Source: Bretschneidera sinensis
Lineage: Eukaryota > Streptophyta > Magnoliopsida > Brassicales > Akaniaceae
Assembly (NCBI GenBank): GCA_023935145.1
Contig: CM043698.1
Location: forward strand, 36,586,001-36,650,000
DNA: 64,000 nucleotides
Direction: 5' to 3'
Part shown: in pieces, positions 35,677 to 46,175 of the stretch
Layout: each line of letters opens with the position of its first letter
Numbering within the stretch: position 1 is the first letter of the stretch
The notes under the pieces: generated by a model
Database searches by the model: none
Told to the model about the DNA's origin: nothing
The model's input: the letters and a program-made list of their open reading frames with translations, nothing else
Program-made: the position numbers and the translations under genes

Positions 35677-37503
35677 TCATACGTATATCAAACTCTGCGC
35701 CCAGGAAGTAACAAACAGCTTAGAGCCATGACTAACACGGGACCAATATGCTTTATATGCATAAATTTACATAACTTAAAATGAAAACGCACAACGAAAA
35801 GAGAATTGAACGCACCATTTACCCAGTTCTTTAATACTTCCACAGATTAATATGTAAACAGAAATATGTAATAAATTCACAAATTTTCACCATTATGGGC
35901 TGCATCTCTGCCTCTATATTTCTAAGTTGCAGTCGCCAATGCACACATCGGTGCCCACAAATCATAGACGAATACCGAACCAGAAATTCATCTAGAAGAA
36001 AAAAAAAACAGAAAGTACCTTTAGATTCAAGTGATTGTCACTTCATACACTTAAATTCGTTTCCTTTTAATCAATTCACTCGTAATAGGGCTTCCCCATC
36101 GAGAAATTAAATGAAAATAGGAACCCAATAGTTTCATATCTTCGATCAATTAAACCCAATATTCATAACCCTCATAAAGTAAAAAAATAAACGTAAAATG
36201 AGAGACAAAAATACTAACCGAGTAAAATGAAATCATATTATTTGTTACTATTGTCAAAAACATAATTAAAAAATAAAAAAGAGAAAAGTGAAGCGAAGAG
36301 AAGAGAAGGAGAAACTTACAAATAAGAGTTTTCACTACCGGCGATGGTGGTTCATAGATAAATAAATATGGAAGTGCCTCAGTTAACTGATAAAAAGGAA
36401 CTATGTATATTTGAACAAATTCAATGGGACAAAAATATTTTAGAAACTAATGGGGGTTTAAAGTTTTGTGCTCTAAAGCTTTAATGGGGGCAAACGTGGG
36501 GGCTTCACTTTCTCTGCAACTATCGAACAGAACTTTGGACGGTGAACGTTGCCCACTTCAGCTGACGAACGATGAATGAGATCCTGAGATTTTGCAAGGG
36601 CTTTTATAATGGGTTGGTTAGAATGACATCTGTGCCGCTGTATGAATGTAATTTTAGATAATTTATCCAGGAGTGAAAGATGCGTCTGCGTTACCTTTTT
36701 CCCTTTTTTAGTTTTTAGTTTTTCTAAAAATACAATATTTTTAAAAATAAAATTTGATATTGAACTTTACATTTCAATAAAATTCATATTTATATCACTT
36801 TAAAATTTACCAAATTTTATAAAAAAACTTATATCATAAGTTAAACTTTATTAAAACATGTTGATTTTTTGTAAACTTAAAATTCTCATAGATGATAAGT
36901 CACAATTACTAATTTTATTGTTGGAAACATAAAAAATTTATATAAAAAAATTTCATGTAAAGAATTTCATATAAATTTTATTCTTTCTTTTACTTATGTT
37001 TTTCTCCCTTTTCATTGTTAAAAAGCATACACAAACTTTGGGTTAAAATGTTTTTAATTATGCTTCAAATGGAGTTAACGAAGTATTTAATTTTATCAAA
37101 TTGAAAATTTTAGAATTTATTTGATTAAATTGAAACTTTTAGAACTAACTTGATTAAAAAGTCAAACTCCAAAAATTTATTCGATCAAATTGAAACTCTG
37201 AAAATCAATTTGACCAAGAAAAACAAAATCATGAAGATCAATAATATGATTTAGCCTACAAAACTTCAACACAAAAACATCAGACATTAAACCATCTGAA
37301 TCTTCATCAAACGACATTTGAGAATCAATTGTATGCTTAGTTAACCGGGCAACACATGGGTATGCTTATTAGCTGATTGATTTACATAAGAGAAAGGGCA
37401 CAAAGTATATAGATGAGAAAATATAGTCAATCAAGTTTTCAAAAGTTTTTCAAATTGAACTCGAATCTTTTATATAAAGAATTCAAAAAAAAAACTTGAA
37501 ATT
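35677..37503. other. Upstream region of IF-2 pseudogene and intergenic DNA
   Basis: No coding gene is seen. Around 37090-37215 there are about four imperfect copies of a unit like TTTGATCAAATTGAAACT-TAGAA. The segment ends at the Tat-type element boundary. The sequence that should carry the last part of that element's 3' LTR is replaced by unrelated AT-rich DNA. Confidence 0.45.
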
Positions 37504-37986
37504 GAAGACTTTCTGATGCCTTTGTTAAGACAAGGTTTTAAGAAAAATGGAGAGCGATGTGATATCAGTGTTTCAGTTATGAACTTGAAATTGAAGGTGA
37601 TCTTGAATCCACATACCTTGGGCTTTTTATAGTGTTTTAGAGGCAAGTTGGCCACGTACCCGAGATGGTGCGATCCCTGAGATCTCGCTTCTCCGGCGAA
37701 GGGTCTTGTCATGTGTTCAAGGACGACTCAATCCTTACAATTACGCTTACACTTCTGCATGAAGAGTCTGCGAGTGACGACGATTATGTCAACTACTTGC
37801 CCACATGTCGTTTGGTCATTCGAGGGAGATTGTCCACGTGTCATTAGGCTACTAGAGGGTGATTTATTAGTGTGGCCACGTGTCGTTCGGTCATTGGAGG
37901 GTGATTGTCCACGTGTCGTCAGGTTACTAGAGGGTGATTGTCCACGTGTCATCAGGCTACTGGAATGTGATTTATTGGCCGTATCA
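37504..37986 (-). repeat. 3' LTR of Tat-type element, truncated
   Basis: Homologous to 51631-52080. It starts TGATACGGCC on the minus strand and lacks about the last 105 bp found in the other LTR. It contains an internal tandem expansion of a unit with CCACGTGTC. Perfect CACGTG boxes lie at 37835, 37877, 37920 and 37953. Confidence 0.85.
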
Positions 37987-38002
37987 GAGGCCCCCCACTT
38001 CC
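37987..38002 (-). other. Polypurine tract of Tat-type element
   Basis: GGAAGTGGGGGGCCTC on the minus strand, immediately before the LTR start TGATACGG. This fixes the element's orientation as minus. Confidence 0.75.
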
Positions 38003-38039
38003 TTAAGTACATTTATGTGCTTCGAGGAAGTATAATAGG

Positions 38040-38545
38040 GCTTCGGCCTTGGAGAAGTTGGACCGAGAATTTGAGCAACAATCAACATGCTCGATCTTTG
38101 AGATGTTGGACCGAGCATTTGAGCAGCAGCCAATATGTTCAGTCTTAGAGACATTGGACCGAGCATTTGAGTAGCAATCAATATGCTCGACCTTGGAGAC
38201 ATTGGGCCGAGCATTTGAGCAACAGTCAACATGCTCAGCCTTGGAGATGTTGGACTGAGTATTTGAGTAATAGTCAACATGCTTGGCCTTGGAGACGTTG
38301 GACCGAGCATTTGAGCAGCAGTCAACATGCTCGACCTTGGAGATGTTGGATCGAGCATTTGAGCAGCAGTCAACATGCTTGACCTTGGAGACCTTAGATT
38401 GAGCATTTGAGCAGCAGTCTAACATGTTTGGCCTTGGAGACGTTGGACCGAGCATTTGAGCAGCAGTCAATATGCTCAGCCTTGGAGACATGAGACCAAG
38501 CATTTGAGCAGCAGTTAATATACTCGGCCTTGGAGAATCCTTGAG
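38040..38545. repeat. 48-bp tandem repeat array, about ten copies
   Basis: Units start TTGGACCGAGCATTTGAGCA, with starts at 38058, 38106, 38154, 38202, 38250, 38298, 38346 and onward. The unit length is a multiple of three, so long frames appear on both strands (16-residue repeats). These are probably a by-product of the array and not genes. Confidence 0.92.
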
Positions 38546-38565
38546 GATGTTTGGTCTGCTTTTGA

Positions 38566-38701
38566 AGTCCTTAGTGGACTTTTGGGTTTCTTCTTCTGGA
38601 GTCCTTAGTGGACTTTTGGGCTTCTTTTTTTGAAGATCTTAGTGGACTTTTGGGCTTCTCCTTTTAGAGTCCTTAGTAGACTTTTAGCCTTCTTCTTTTG
38701 G
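38566..38701. repeat. 34-bp tandem repeat, four copies
   Basis: AGTCCTTAGTGGACTTTTGG starts at 38566 and 38600. Variant copies start at 38634 and 38668. Together with the 48-bp array it forms a non-coding repeat zone between the antisense ORF and the 3' LTR. Confidence 0.9.
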
Positions 38702-39119
38702 ACTATATTTCTGTTTTTAGGCTTTGGACAATTTCCTTGACCTTTGGGCCCATAAAAGAAAAGCCTTTAGGCTGTTTCTAGAATCTTCTGTGAGGGGATT
38801 CAACACAGAAGTGTTGGGTCGCTTTTAAACATGGAACATTAAGCCATTTAATGTGCATAGTTGTTTTGAGTGAGATGACGACGCTCATCATTGATTATTC
38901 GTCTTTTGTCACCTTGGGGAGTGGAACAGTGCCTTGGTTATGCCAAAGGTCATTTTTTCATGGCTGAGGGAGCCTTGGGGAATGTAACAACACCTTGGGC
39001 ACATAAAAAGTCGCGTCGTTATGACTGTAAAAGCCTTTGAAGAATGTAACGGTACCTCAGTCACACTAAACGTCACGTCTTCCTAACTGTAGGGGAGTTA
39101 ATTCTCCTCGTTTATCACG

Positions 39120-39140
39120 CTCGTGCTCTTATATAAGAGT
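39120..39140 (+). promoter_or_regulatory. Candidate TATA box for antisense ORF
   Basis: CTTATATAAGAGTAG lies about 285 bp upstream of the antisense ORF start (39414), on the same strand as that ORF. It is followed by a CT-rich leader-like stretch. It is a plausible promoter for the additional ORF, independent of the LTRs. Confidence 0.4.
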
Positions 39141-40046
39141 AGTTCCTTCTCGTTTCTCTTTACTTCATTTCATTTGCAATCAGAGAAAAATTTGAGAGCC
39201 CACGGAGTCAGTCAAAAGTTTGAGAGTGCTTGGAGTCAATATAAGTTAGAGGGTTCTCAGAGTTTATTTGGAGTTTTGGAGGTGCTTAGAGTCGGGTGGA
39301 GATCTTGGGAGTGCTTTCACTCGGGGGAGATCGAGGCATGAACTGAGAAAGGAACTACTGCTCAGAGTTATCGCGGATATCAAATCTTGGTGAGTCTCTC
39401 TACCTATTTTACCATGTCTTCGAAAGATAGATTTCGTGATAGGCCCAATAGTGGTAGTGAGGATAGTGGGTATTCATCTAGGGGGTTGGATGAGGCCATG
39501 GGCTTGTCCTCCAGTGGGGATGAGTTCTAGGACAAGGTTATCGCTCAAGAGGGGCCACTAGCAATGGTGCCCTATGTTCCTGGGGAAGAGGAGGAAGAAG
39601 ATGAGGATTCCTCCTCTAAGGGTGAGGATGAGGTGGATAGGACCTTGGCCGAGCTGAGGAGAAATATGATGGTGGAGGAAAGGGTTTAATGGTCATTCGC
39701 TGCGAACTCTGTACCCAGCTAGATGGAGGAAAGGGAACTCGAGGTCATCCGAAAGGTGTACCGTATCTCTAAGGAGTACACCCTCAGGCCAGCTGGGGTT
39801 GGAGAGAGGGCCTGTGATGTCTTCTCGAGTCGCGTGCCCTATGAGATATATGTTTACGAGCAAAACATGAAGGTCGGGCTTAGGTTTCCTCTATATTCCT
39901 TCATCTGTACAGTGCTAAGGTTTTTTGACATAGCATTGTGCCAGTTTGTGCCTAACTCGGTGCGCCTGATCATGGCCATTATATGCGTCTACACGGAGGT
40001 GGGAGGGAAGGGGGCTGATGAATATCAATATCTTCAAGGTCCACTT

Positions 40047-40574
40047 TAATTAGGGTTTCAATCAAGTCCTACTAGAAAATTAGTTACACATAATAAAATA
40101 AAGGAAAGAAGAAACCCGAGAGAGCTCCATTGAAGAGTTGTCAATTCTTCGTAGAATCCCCTCTGGCCTCCGGCCTCCCGACCTAAAACTAAAACTAAAG
40201 AGTAGCTCTCCTCTCTGTGTTTTACAGGCCTATTTACAAGGCTTTGGAATATCTAGAAACCCTAAAACTCGGAAAACAAAACCCTTCCATTATTTCCAAA
40301 ATAGGAACTGTTGTTTTACTGTTTACTGCCGTATGTGTGCGCTCGATCTCATATTGGTGTGCTCGATCGCAGTGCTTGGTGCACTCGATCACCCTAGTAG
40401 ACACCAGCTTTCTAGCTTTTATTCTTTGAGTTTCAAAATGCTATGCATTTCTTCCAAAAACCTATTAAAACACAGAAAACACAAAAATAAAGTAAAATAA
40501 AATAAAATACGTAAACAAAAGGCTTAACAAATGTAAATTAAGGGGCATAAATATGAATATTTAAGCACTTATCA
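40047..40574 (-). repeat. 3' LTR of nested gypsy element, truncated
   Basis: Its 528 bp match 45985 down to about 45489. It begins TGATAAGTGCTT on the minus strand. The distal about 670 bp present in the other LTR are missing. The break adjoins antisense-ORF sequence that is repeated on the other side of the element. Confidence 0.85.
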
Positions 40575-41132
40575 CACCCCCAAACTTACACATTGCTAGT
40601 CCTTTAGCAATACGAAACTAAAAACTAAATGAAAAACAATAATAAAAAAAATCCACTATTCATGATATCCAAAAATTCGGGTTGCACACAAAACCATGAT
40701 ATTTATTCATGAGCAAGTTTAAAATATAAACACATCTTTGCAATGAATAAGAGTTTTAAAATATAATCACTTATATAAGGCTGGTTAAGGCATCACACGT
40801 CTGACTTAGTGTGTGGTGAATTAGCATATAAAAGATTAAGCTTCCAAATAACTCCAATGTGTAGTGTTTCAGTGTCTCAGCATTCATCGAATTTCCTATC
40901 AGAATGAACAATAATGGCATAGTTTTATTTATTTATTTTTCTTTTATTATGAGATTTTTGCCATGTTGAGTTTCCTTAGGCTTTCCAATTGACCCATATA
41001 GCGAGTATTTAGCCAATGACTCCCAAACCAGATAGTTTTAGGACATTAGGTGTAAAGACACCCCTAAGGACTTACTAACTTGAGTCAAAAAGCAAATGAA
41101 ACTAATTGGTCTTAATGCTGCCAAGCAAAATT

Positions 41133-41317
41133 CTCACCTTTTGACGTGAACACTCACTGCTTACTGAGGCAAGAGGTCCAGTTACTCAGTGAAAACTTTA
41201 TTTAATGACCATTATAAGCACAATTCCCACCTTTTGACGTGAACACTCACTGCTTACTAAGACAACAGGTCCAGTTACTCAGTGAAAAGTTTATTTAATG
41301 ATCATTAGTAGCATTTT
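41133..41317. repeat. 93-bp tandem duplication in nested element
   Basis: Two copies of a block containing CCTTTTGACGTGAACACTCA, starting at 41137 and 41230, with few differences. It lies in the non-coding 3' part of the nested gypsy element. Confidence 0.85.
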
Positions 41318-41977
41318 GTTTTCTTATTTTATGCAATAATTTTTTTTTCTATGCCAAGGTGTTCTTCTAACAAGTTGTCCGATTACGGTTAGGCCATGAA
41401 AACATAAACATAAAAATTATATGTCATACCCCAAACAATTATGTGCTAATGTGCTCGTGTCAGATTTAGATCAAACTTGTGAATTCTTAAATGCCTTGAA
41501 GTAAGTAATTAAACTTTTAAAACTTTATTATTAGACCATATGTTCTAGAGTTTAAGCATACTGATGAAATCTTATCATAATATTTGTTTAAATCAACCAA
41601 AATTTTTAAAACAATATGAATATGCATTTATCTTTTCAATTATACTAAAAAAAAAAACGGGGACAAGGTATGTGTGAATGTGTCTCCCATACCCCCAAAT
41701 TTAAATTACACATTGTCCCCAATGTGTGAATAACATGGACAGAGCTGACCTGGGAGATGGAGAACTAGATGAGCTGGAACGGCTCATAGCACACCCCCAA
41801 ACTTGAACGGATGCACACATTGTCCCTGAAAAAGAAAAACTAAAGTAATACGGGAAAACAAAAAGAAACTAAAAATAGACAGTAAAAATAAATATGAAAA
41901 AAATAATAAAAAACTAAAGAATAAGTTGTGGAGTGCCTCCCAAGAGCACTAAGTTTAACGACTTCAGCCAGACACTC

Positions 41978-42907
41978 TTACTCCCTCCCAGAAAAGCATA
42001 AGTTGAATGCACCCGTAACTGCTTCAATGCCAAATTTGGTGTTTGGATGCTTTGGAGAGGCCTCAAGGATGTGCATCGCTTTAAAGATGTCATCAATAAC
42101 ATCTTCAGGCTTAATATCCGATTGTTTGAAATTCTGGGTTAGAATGGTCTCCAATGGATTGATATGATGGACCTGAAAAGCTTTCTCAACAACACTGTGC
42201 ATTATGCATACATTAAAACATTTCATATCATCTTTGGGTAATTTTAATGCATCAAATATTTTGAATTCAACTTTCTCACCATTTACCTTCATACTTACAA
42301 TACCCTTTTTCACACTAATTTTTGTATCAACAGTTCTCATAAAGGGTCTTTCTAAGATGATGGGCAAAGGCAATGGCATAGGATATTCTTCCATATCTAA
42401 TACAATAAAATTAACAGGTAAAATAAATGGACATACCTTTACCAAGATATCCTCAAGAATACCTCTTGGTCTTTTTATGCTTCTGTCTGCCAATTGCAAG
42501 GTGATGAAAGTCGGTGGAAGTTCCCCCAAACACAGTGTCTCAAATACATTGTATGGCAGCAAGTTGACACCAACCCTTAGATTTAGTAATGCATGCTCAA
42601 AAATCTAGTTACCTATCCTACAGGGAATGGTAAAACTACCTGGATCTTTTAGCTTTGGTGGTAGCTTTCTTAATATTACCGCACTTACCTCTTCGGTTAA
42701 AGTCACTGTCTCATGTTCCTGAAACTTCCTTTTATTAGTGCAATTATCTTTTAAAAATTTAGTATATGCAAGAAGTTGTTTAATTGCATCTAATAAAGGA
42801 ATATTAATTTCTACTTCTCTCAAAGTTTCAAAGATATCATGCATTTTACTTTCTTTCTTTAGTTTTACTAACCTTTGAGGGAAGGGTGGTGCATTTACCT
42901 TTTCCAA
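41978..42907 (-). pseudogene. Gypsy retropepsin region of nested element
   Basis: Two frames (42907-42605 and 42562-41978), separated by an in-frame stop at about 42604, give a gag-end/protease region: PPFPQRLVK with KLKDPGSFTIPC, then LLPYNVFE, LQLADRSIKRPRGI and MPLPLPIILERPFM. The expected catalytic D-S/T-G triad falls at the interrupted junction (LRVGVNLLPY side), so the active site is not intact. Typical of Athila/Tat-like gypsy proteases. Confidence 0.75.
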
Positions 42908-43249
42908 CTCACTTAACTTTGATCTGGACGCTTGTGCAGGCTCATCAGCTCCTATAATCTTACCATTTCTGAGAGTTATAACGACATTCAGTTGCTGATG
43001 TCCTTTTGGATTATGTAGTGTTTGGGCTGGAAGTTCACCTTACTTTCTTTCGCTTAGCTCCTTAGCCAATTGCCCCACTTGGACCTCTAGTCTTTGAATG
43101 GTTTGTTCATATTTTGCAATGGTTTTCCTTTGCTCAGTCCGGAATTGTCTTGTTTCTGCTATGAAATGTTCTTGTGAAGCCATCAGCTGTTGTTGTTAAG
43201 TTGTCAATTGCATCATAAGACTCTCAATGTCACTCTTCTTTGATTCCGG

Positions 43250-44300
43250 AACTGTTTAAGCTGCTAATTGGGAGTTCTTTTGCTGCCCTTGAAGGTTCAA
43301 GGCATTTTGATTGTTGCTCCATAGGTGATTCCGCCATCCAAGATTGTAAGTATTTGCATATGGGTTGTTCTTAGGAGGACAGTTGTTTGGTCCCACATAA
43401 TTTGCTTGCTCTTGATCTACAGATGAAACAAGGGGCAAGTCTCAGTATTATGATCAAAATGAGAACATATAGCACATACCTGGAATTGTTTGGCTTGTGT
43501 ACGAAGAGGTATGTTCTAAGCAGTCATGACTTTTACAATTATATCTAGCTCCCTCTCCATAGCAGCCATTTGATTTGAAGATCCACCATTTAAGGTTACT
43601 TCATACATACCTTTGGTTTTAACTCCTGGTCTCCCTCTAGATGAGAATTGCTGGGTGTGCTCGCTTAAGGTCTCAAAAAGCTCCATGGCTTCTTCACTGC
43701 TTTTCTCCATCAGCACACATCCACAACCTGAATCCATAATACTTTGATTAATATCACTCAAACTTTCATAGAAAGCCTGTACCAGTTCATCCTGAGGTAA
43801 ATTGTGGTGTGGGCATTTAAGTAGCAGCTAAGTGAAGTGTCCCCATGCTTCAAAGAAAAGGTCACTATCCCGCTGTTGGAAAGATTGAATCTCTTTCCTC
43901 ATCTGTGTTGTCTTTTATGCTGGAAAAAATTTCCTTAGAAACTTGCTGGATAGCTCTTCCCAAGTATGGATGGACACTGCAAGCAATGAATTATACCATA
44001 ATTTAGCTTTATCTTTTAATGAAAAAGGGAAAAGAATTAACCTAATTCCCTCTTGATTTAGGCCCTAGATGTGCTGGAACTTGCAGAGATCAAAGAATTC
44101 CCGAAGGTGCAAGTGTGGATCCTCAGCAGGTGTACCCTTAAAGTGAGTCAAAGCATTGAGTATCTACGGGGATATATAATAATTGCCTTCCACCTCAGGT
44201 TGATAAGCAATGCATGAGGGCTGGTTGAAGTTCCGTGGGATGAAAGATTGTTTCATGGGTCTTCGCTCTGGTTGGTTTTCAAGCTGTTCCGCCATTGGTG
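43250..44300 (-). pseudogene. Gypsy gag of nested element
   Basis: On the minus strand the retrotransposon gag core is readable: HFKGTPAEDPHLHLREF, then LFPFSLKDKAKLWYNSL, TWEELSSKFLRKFFP, and later MDSGCGCVLMEKS and the NNPYANTYNLGWRNH tail. At least four stops and one frameshift break it. Gag packages element RNA into virus-like particles. This copy cannot. Confidence 0.75.
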
Positions 44301-44762
44301 CTTCTCCCTCAAATTCTTCTTTGTCCTCCTCAATGTTGTTTCTAGGCCTCTATCGAATGGTCTGTTTGATCTCTGTATCGAGTGGAACGACGGTTGGGTT
44401 CCTGGATTGAAGCCTTTGCATGAATCAGTAACAACTCTTCAGTGCAGCAGTTTCAGCACTGCTGCTCGGGTACTCTTTGAACCTTTTGAGCTCGAGCGCA
44501 CTAAGAACAATGCTCGATCTCTGTGTGAAGTGTGCACTATGCTCGATCGCACCTTAGCCTGCACTCGATCACAAGGAAATTTCGCAGACCTGAAACAGAA
44601 AAACAGAAAGACGAAAAATTAGGTTTTTGATAAAAGAATAAAAAGAACAGAAAACAGAAAGAAAAATAGAAAGAAAAAAATGAGTGTTTTGATAAAAATA
44701 AAAATAAATTGAACAGAATAAAAAAAAACTAAACGAAAAATAATTCTAAACAGAATTTAATG

Positions 44763-44783
44763 CAATCCCCGGCAACGGCGCCA
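44763..44783 (-). other. Primer binding site matching tRNA-Asp
   Basis: The minus strand reads TGGCGCCGTTGCCGGGG and onward. The plus strand equals the 3' end of plant tRNA-Asp plus CCA at 20 of 21 positions, as I recall that tRNA. It lies a few bases inside the 5' LTR end at 44790. It is a primer site and not a tRNA gene, because no cloverleaf precedes it. Confidence 0.8.
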
Positions 44784-44789
44784 AAAACT

Positions 44790-45985
44790 TGTGCGATAAT
44801 CTACCTAAATTAATAAGCAAATAATCGTACAGATTTACTTGCAAGTGCACAAGGTCAACAGTAGCATAGTGTGCAAATGCGAGATCATCTCCACAAGGAT
44901 TGGTGAATTTCGTTTTAGAATTAGTTTCGCAATATAAAAAGACAGAAATAAATATTGAGTTTGAATTAATAATAATAAAAGCGTATGGACTTGATATCCA
45001 CCACCAATTATGTGACCACAATAAAACAATATGCTAATGCTTTAAATATGCCATGAATACCTAATGTTTGTCAACCTAAGGGCTTGGTCTGCTCCTTAAG
45101 CTATAGATTTCCCTAAGCAATGAGTTAGGCATGGTGTATACTCTAATTCTTCTATTTCTTAAGAGATTTAGCATGATGTATACTGAGTTGGTCTTTTAGA
45201 GAGCATAAGATCTGTGGAAATTGATAACCACACGAGACCTAAGACATGGCGTATATTCCTAGTTTCCCATGTTGATTAATCTAAGAACCCGACGTGGATT
45301 TATTTTGCTACTATTGTTAAACCCAAGACTTGGTCATCTAAATTGATTTAACTAACTAATCCATACCACATGCATACGTTGATCAGACAAACACATATAA
45401 GGAATTTAAATAAAAACATGCATTAATCAAGTTAAGCATCACAACATAAATATCGCAAAGACACCAATACTGAATTATTGAGTAAACATAATTAGGACTT
45501 CAATCAAGCCTTATTAGAAAATTAGTTACACATAATAAAATAAATGACAAAAGAAACCCGAGAGAGCTCCATTGAAGAGTCATCAATTCTTCGTAGAAGA
45601 CCTAAAACTAAAACTAAAAGGTAGCTCCCCTCTCTGTGTTTTACAGGCCTATTTATAAGGCTTTTGAACATCTAGAAACCCTAAAACTCGGAAAACAAAA
45701 CATTTCCATTATTTCCAAAATAAGAACTGCTGTTTTACTGTTTATTGTCGTACGTGTGCGCTCGATCTCATATTGGTGCGCTCGAGCACAGGTGCGCTTG
45801 ATCACACTAGTAGACACCAGCTTTCCAGCGTTTGTTCTTTGAGTTCCAAAATGCTTCATTTCTTCCAAAAACCTATAAAAACACAGAAAACACAAAAAAA
45901 GAAGTAAAATAGAATAAAATACATAAAAAAAGGCTTAAGAAATGTAAATTAGGGGGCTTAAATATGAATATTTAAGCACTTATTA
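44790..45985 (-). repeat. 5' LTR of nested gypsy element
   Basis: A full LTR of about 1196 bp, from TAATAAGTGC at 45985 to ...CGCACA at 44790 on the minus strand. The first bases have changed from the TGATAAG seen in the 3' LTR. The outer 497 bp are shared with 40047-40574. Confidence 0.85.
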
Positions 45986-46175
45986 GCAAAACATGAAGGT
46001 CAGGCTCAAGTTTCCTCTCTATTCCTTCATCTGCACAGTGATAAGGCTTTTTGACAAAGCATTGTGCCAGTTGGTGTCTAACTCGGTGCACCTGATCATG
46101 GCCATTATATGCATCTGCACGGAGGTGAGGGGGAAGGGGGGTTGATGAATATCAATATCTTCAAGGCCCACTTCC
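45986..46175 (+). repeat. 190-bp duplicate of antisense-ORF DNA flanking the nested element
   Basis: GCAAAACATGAAGGTC...TCAAGG-CCACTT repeats 39859-40046 with about a dozen substitutions. One copy lies on each side of the nested gypsy element. It is far too long for a target duplication. Confidence 0.85.

Larger units (their letters stand above)
40047..45985 (-). mobile_element. Nested Ty3/gypsy element with gag and protease only
   Basis: On the minus strand: 5' LTR 45985-44790, primer site 44783-44763, gag about 44300-43250, protease region 42907-41978, polypurine tract about 40590-40575, and a truncated 3' LTR 40574-40047. RT, RNase H and integrase are absent. About 1.4 kb of non-coding DNA separates protease from the tract. 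The gag and retropepsin type and the tRNA-Asp primer site point to the Athila/Tat side of gypsy. The element sits in the antisense ORF of the older Tat element. Confidence 0.85.

Noticed and set aside
37984..38503. Long overlapping frames on both strands with 16-residue repeats
   Set aside because: They follow from a 48-bp tandem array whose unit is a multiple of three and happens to lack stops. Both strands are open and there is no start context, so this is not evidence of a protein.
37504..39400. One 1.9-kb LTR reaching to the TATA box at 39128
   Set aside because: The matching copy at the other end stops at the equivalent of 37986, and a polypurine tract follows there. The TATA box is therefore internal and more likely serves the antisense ORF.
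44757..44790. Possible tRNA-Asp gene
   Set aside because: Only the 3' acceptor/T-arm end is matched, directly next to a gypsy LTR, and there is no D-arm or anticodon arm upstream. It is a primer binding site.
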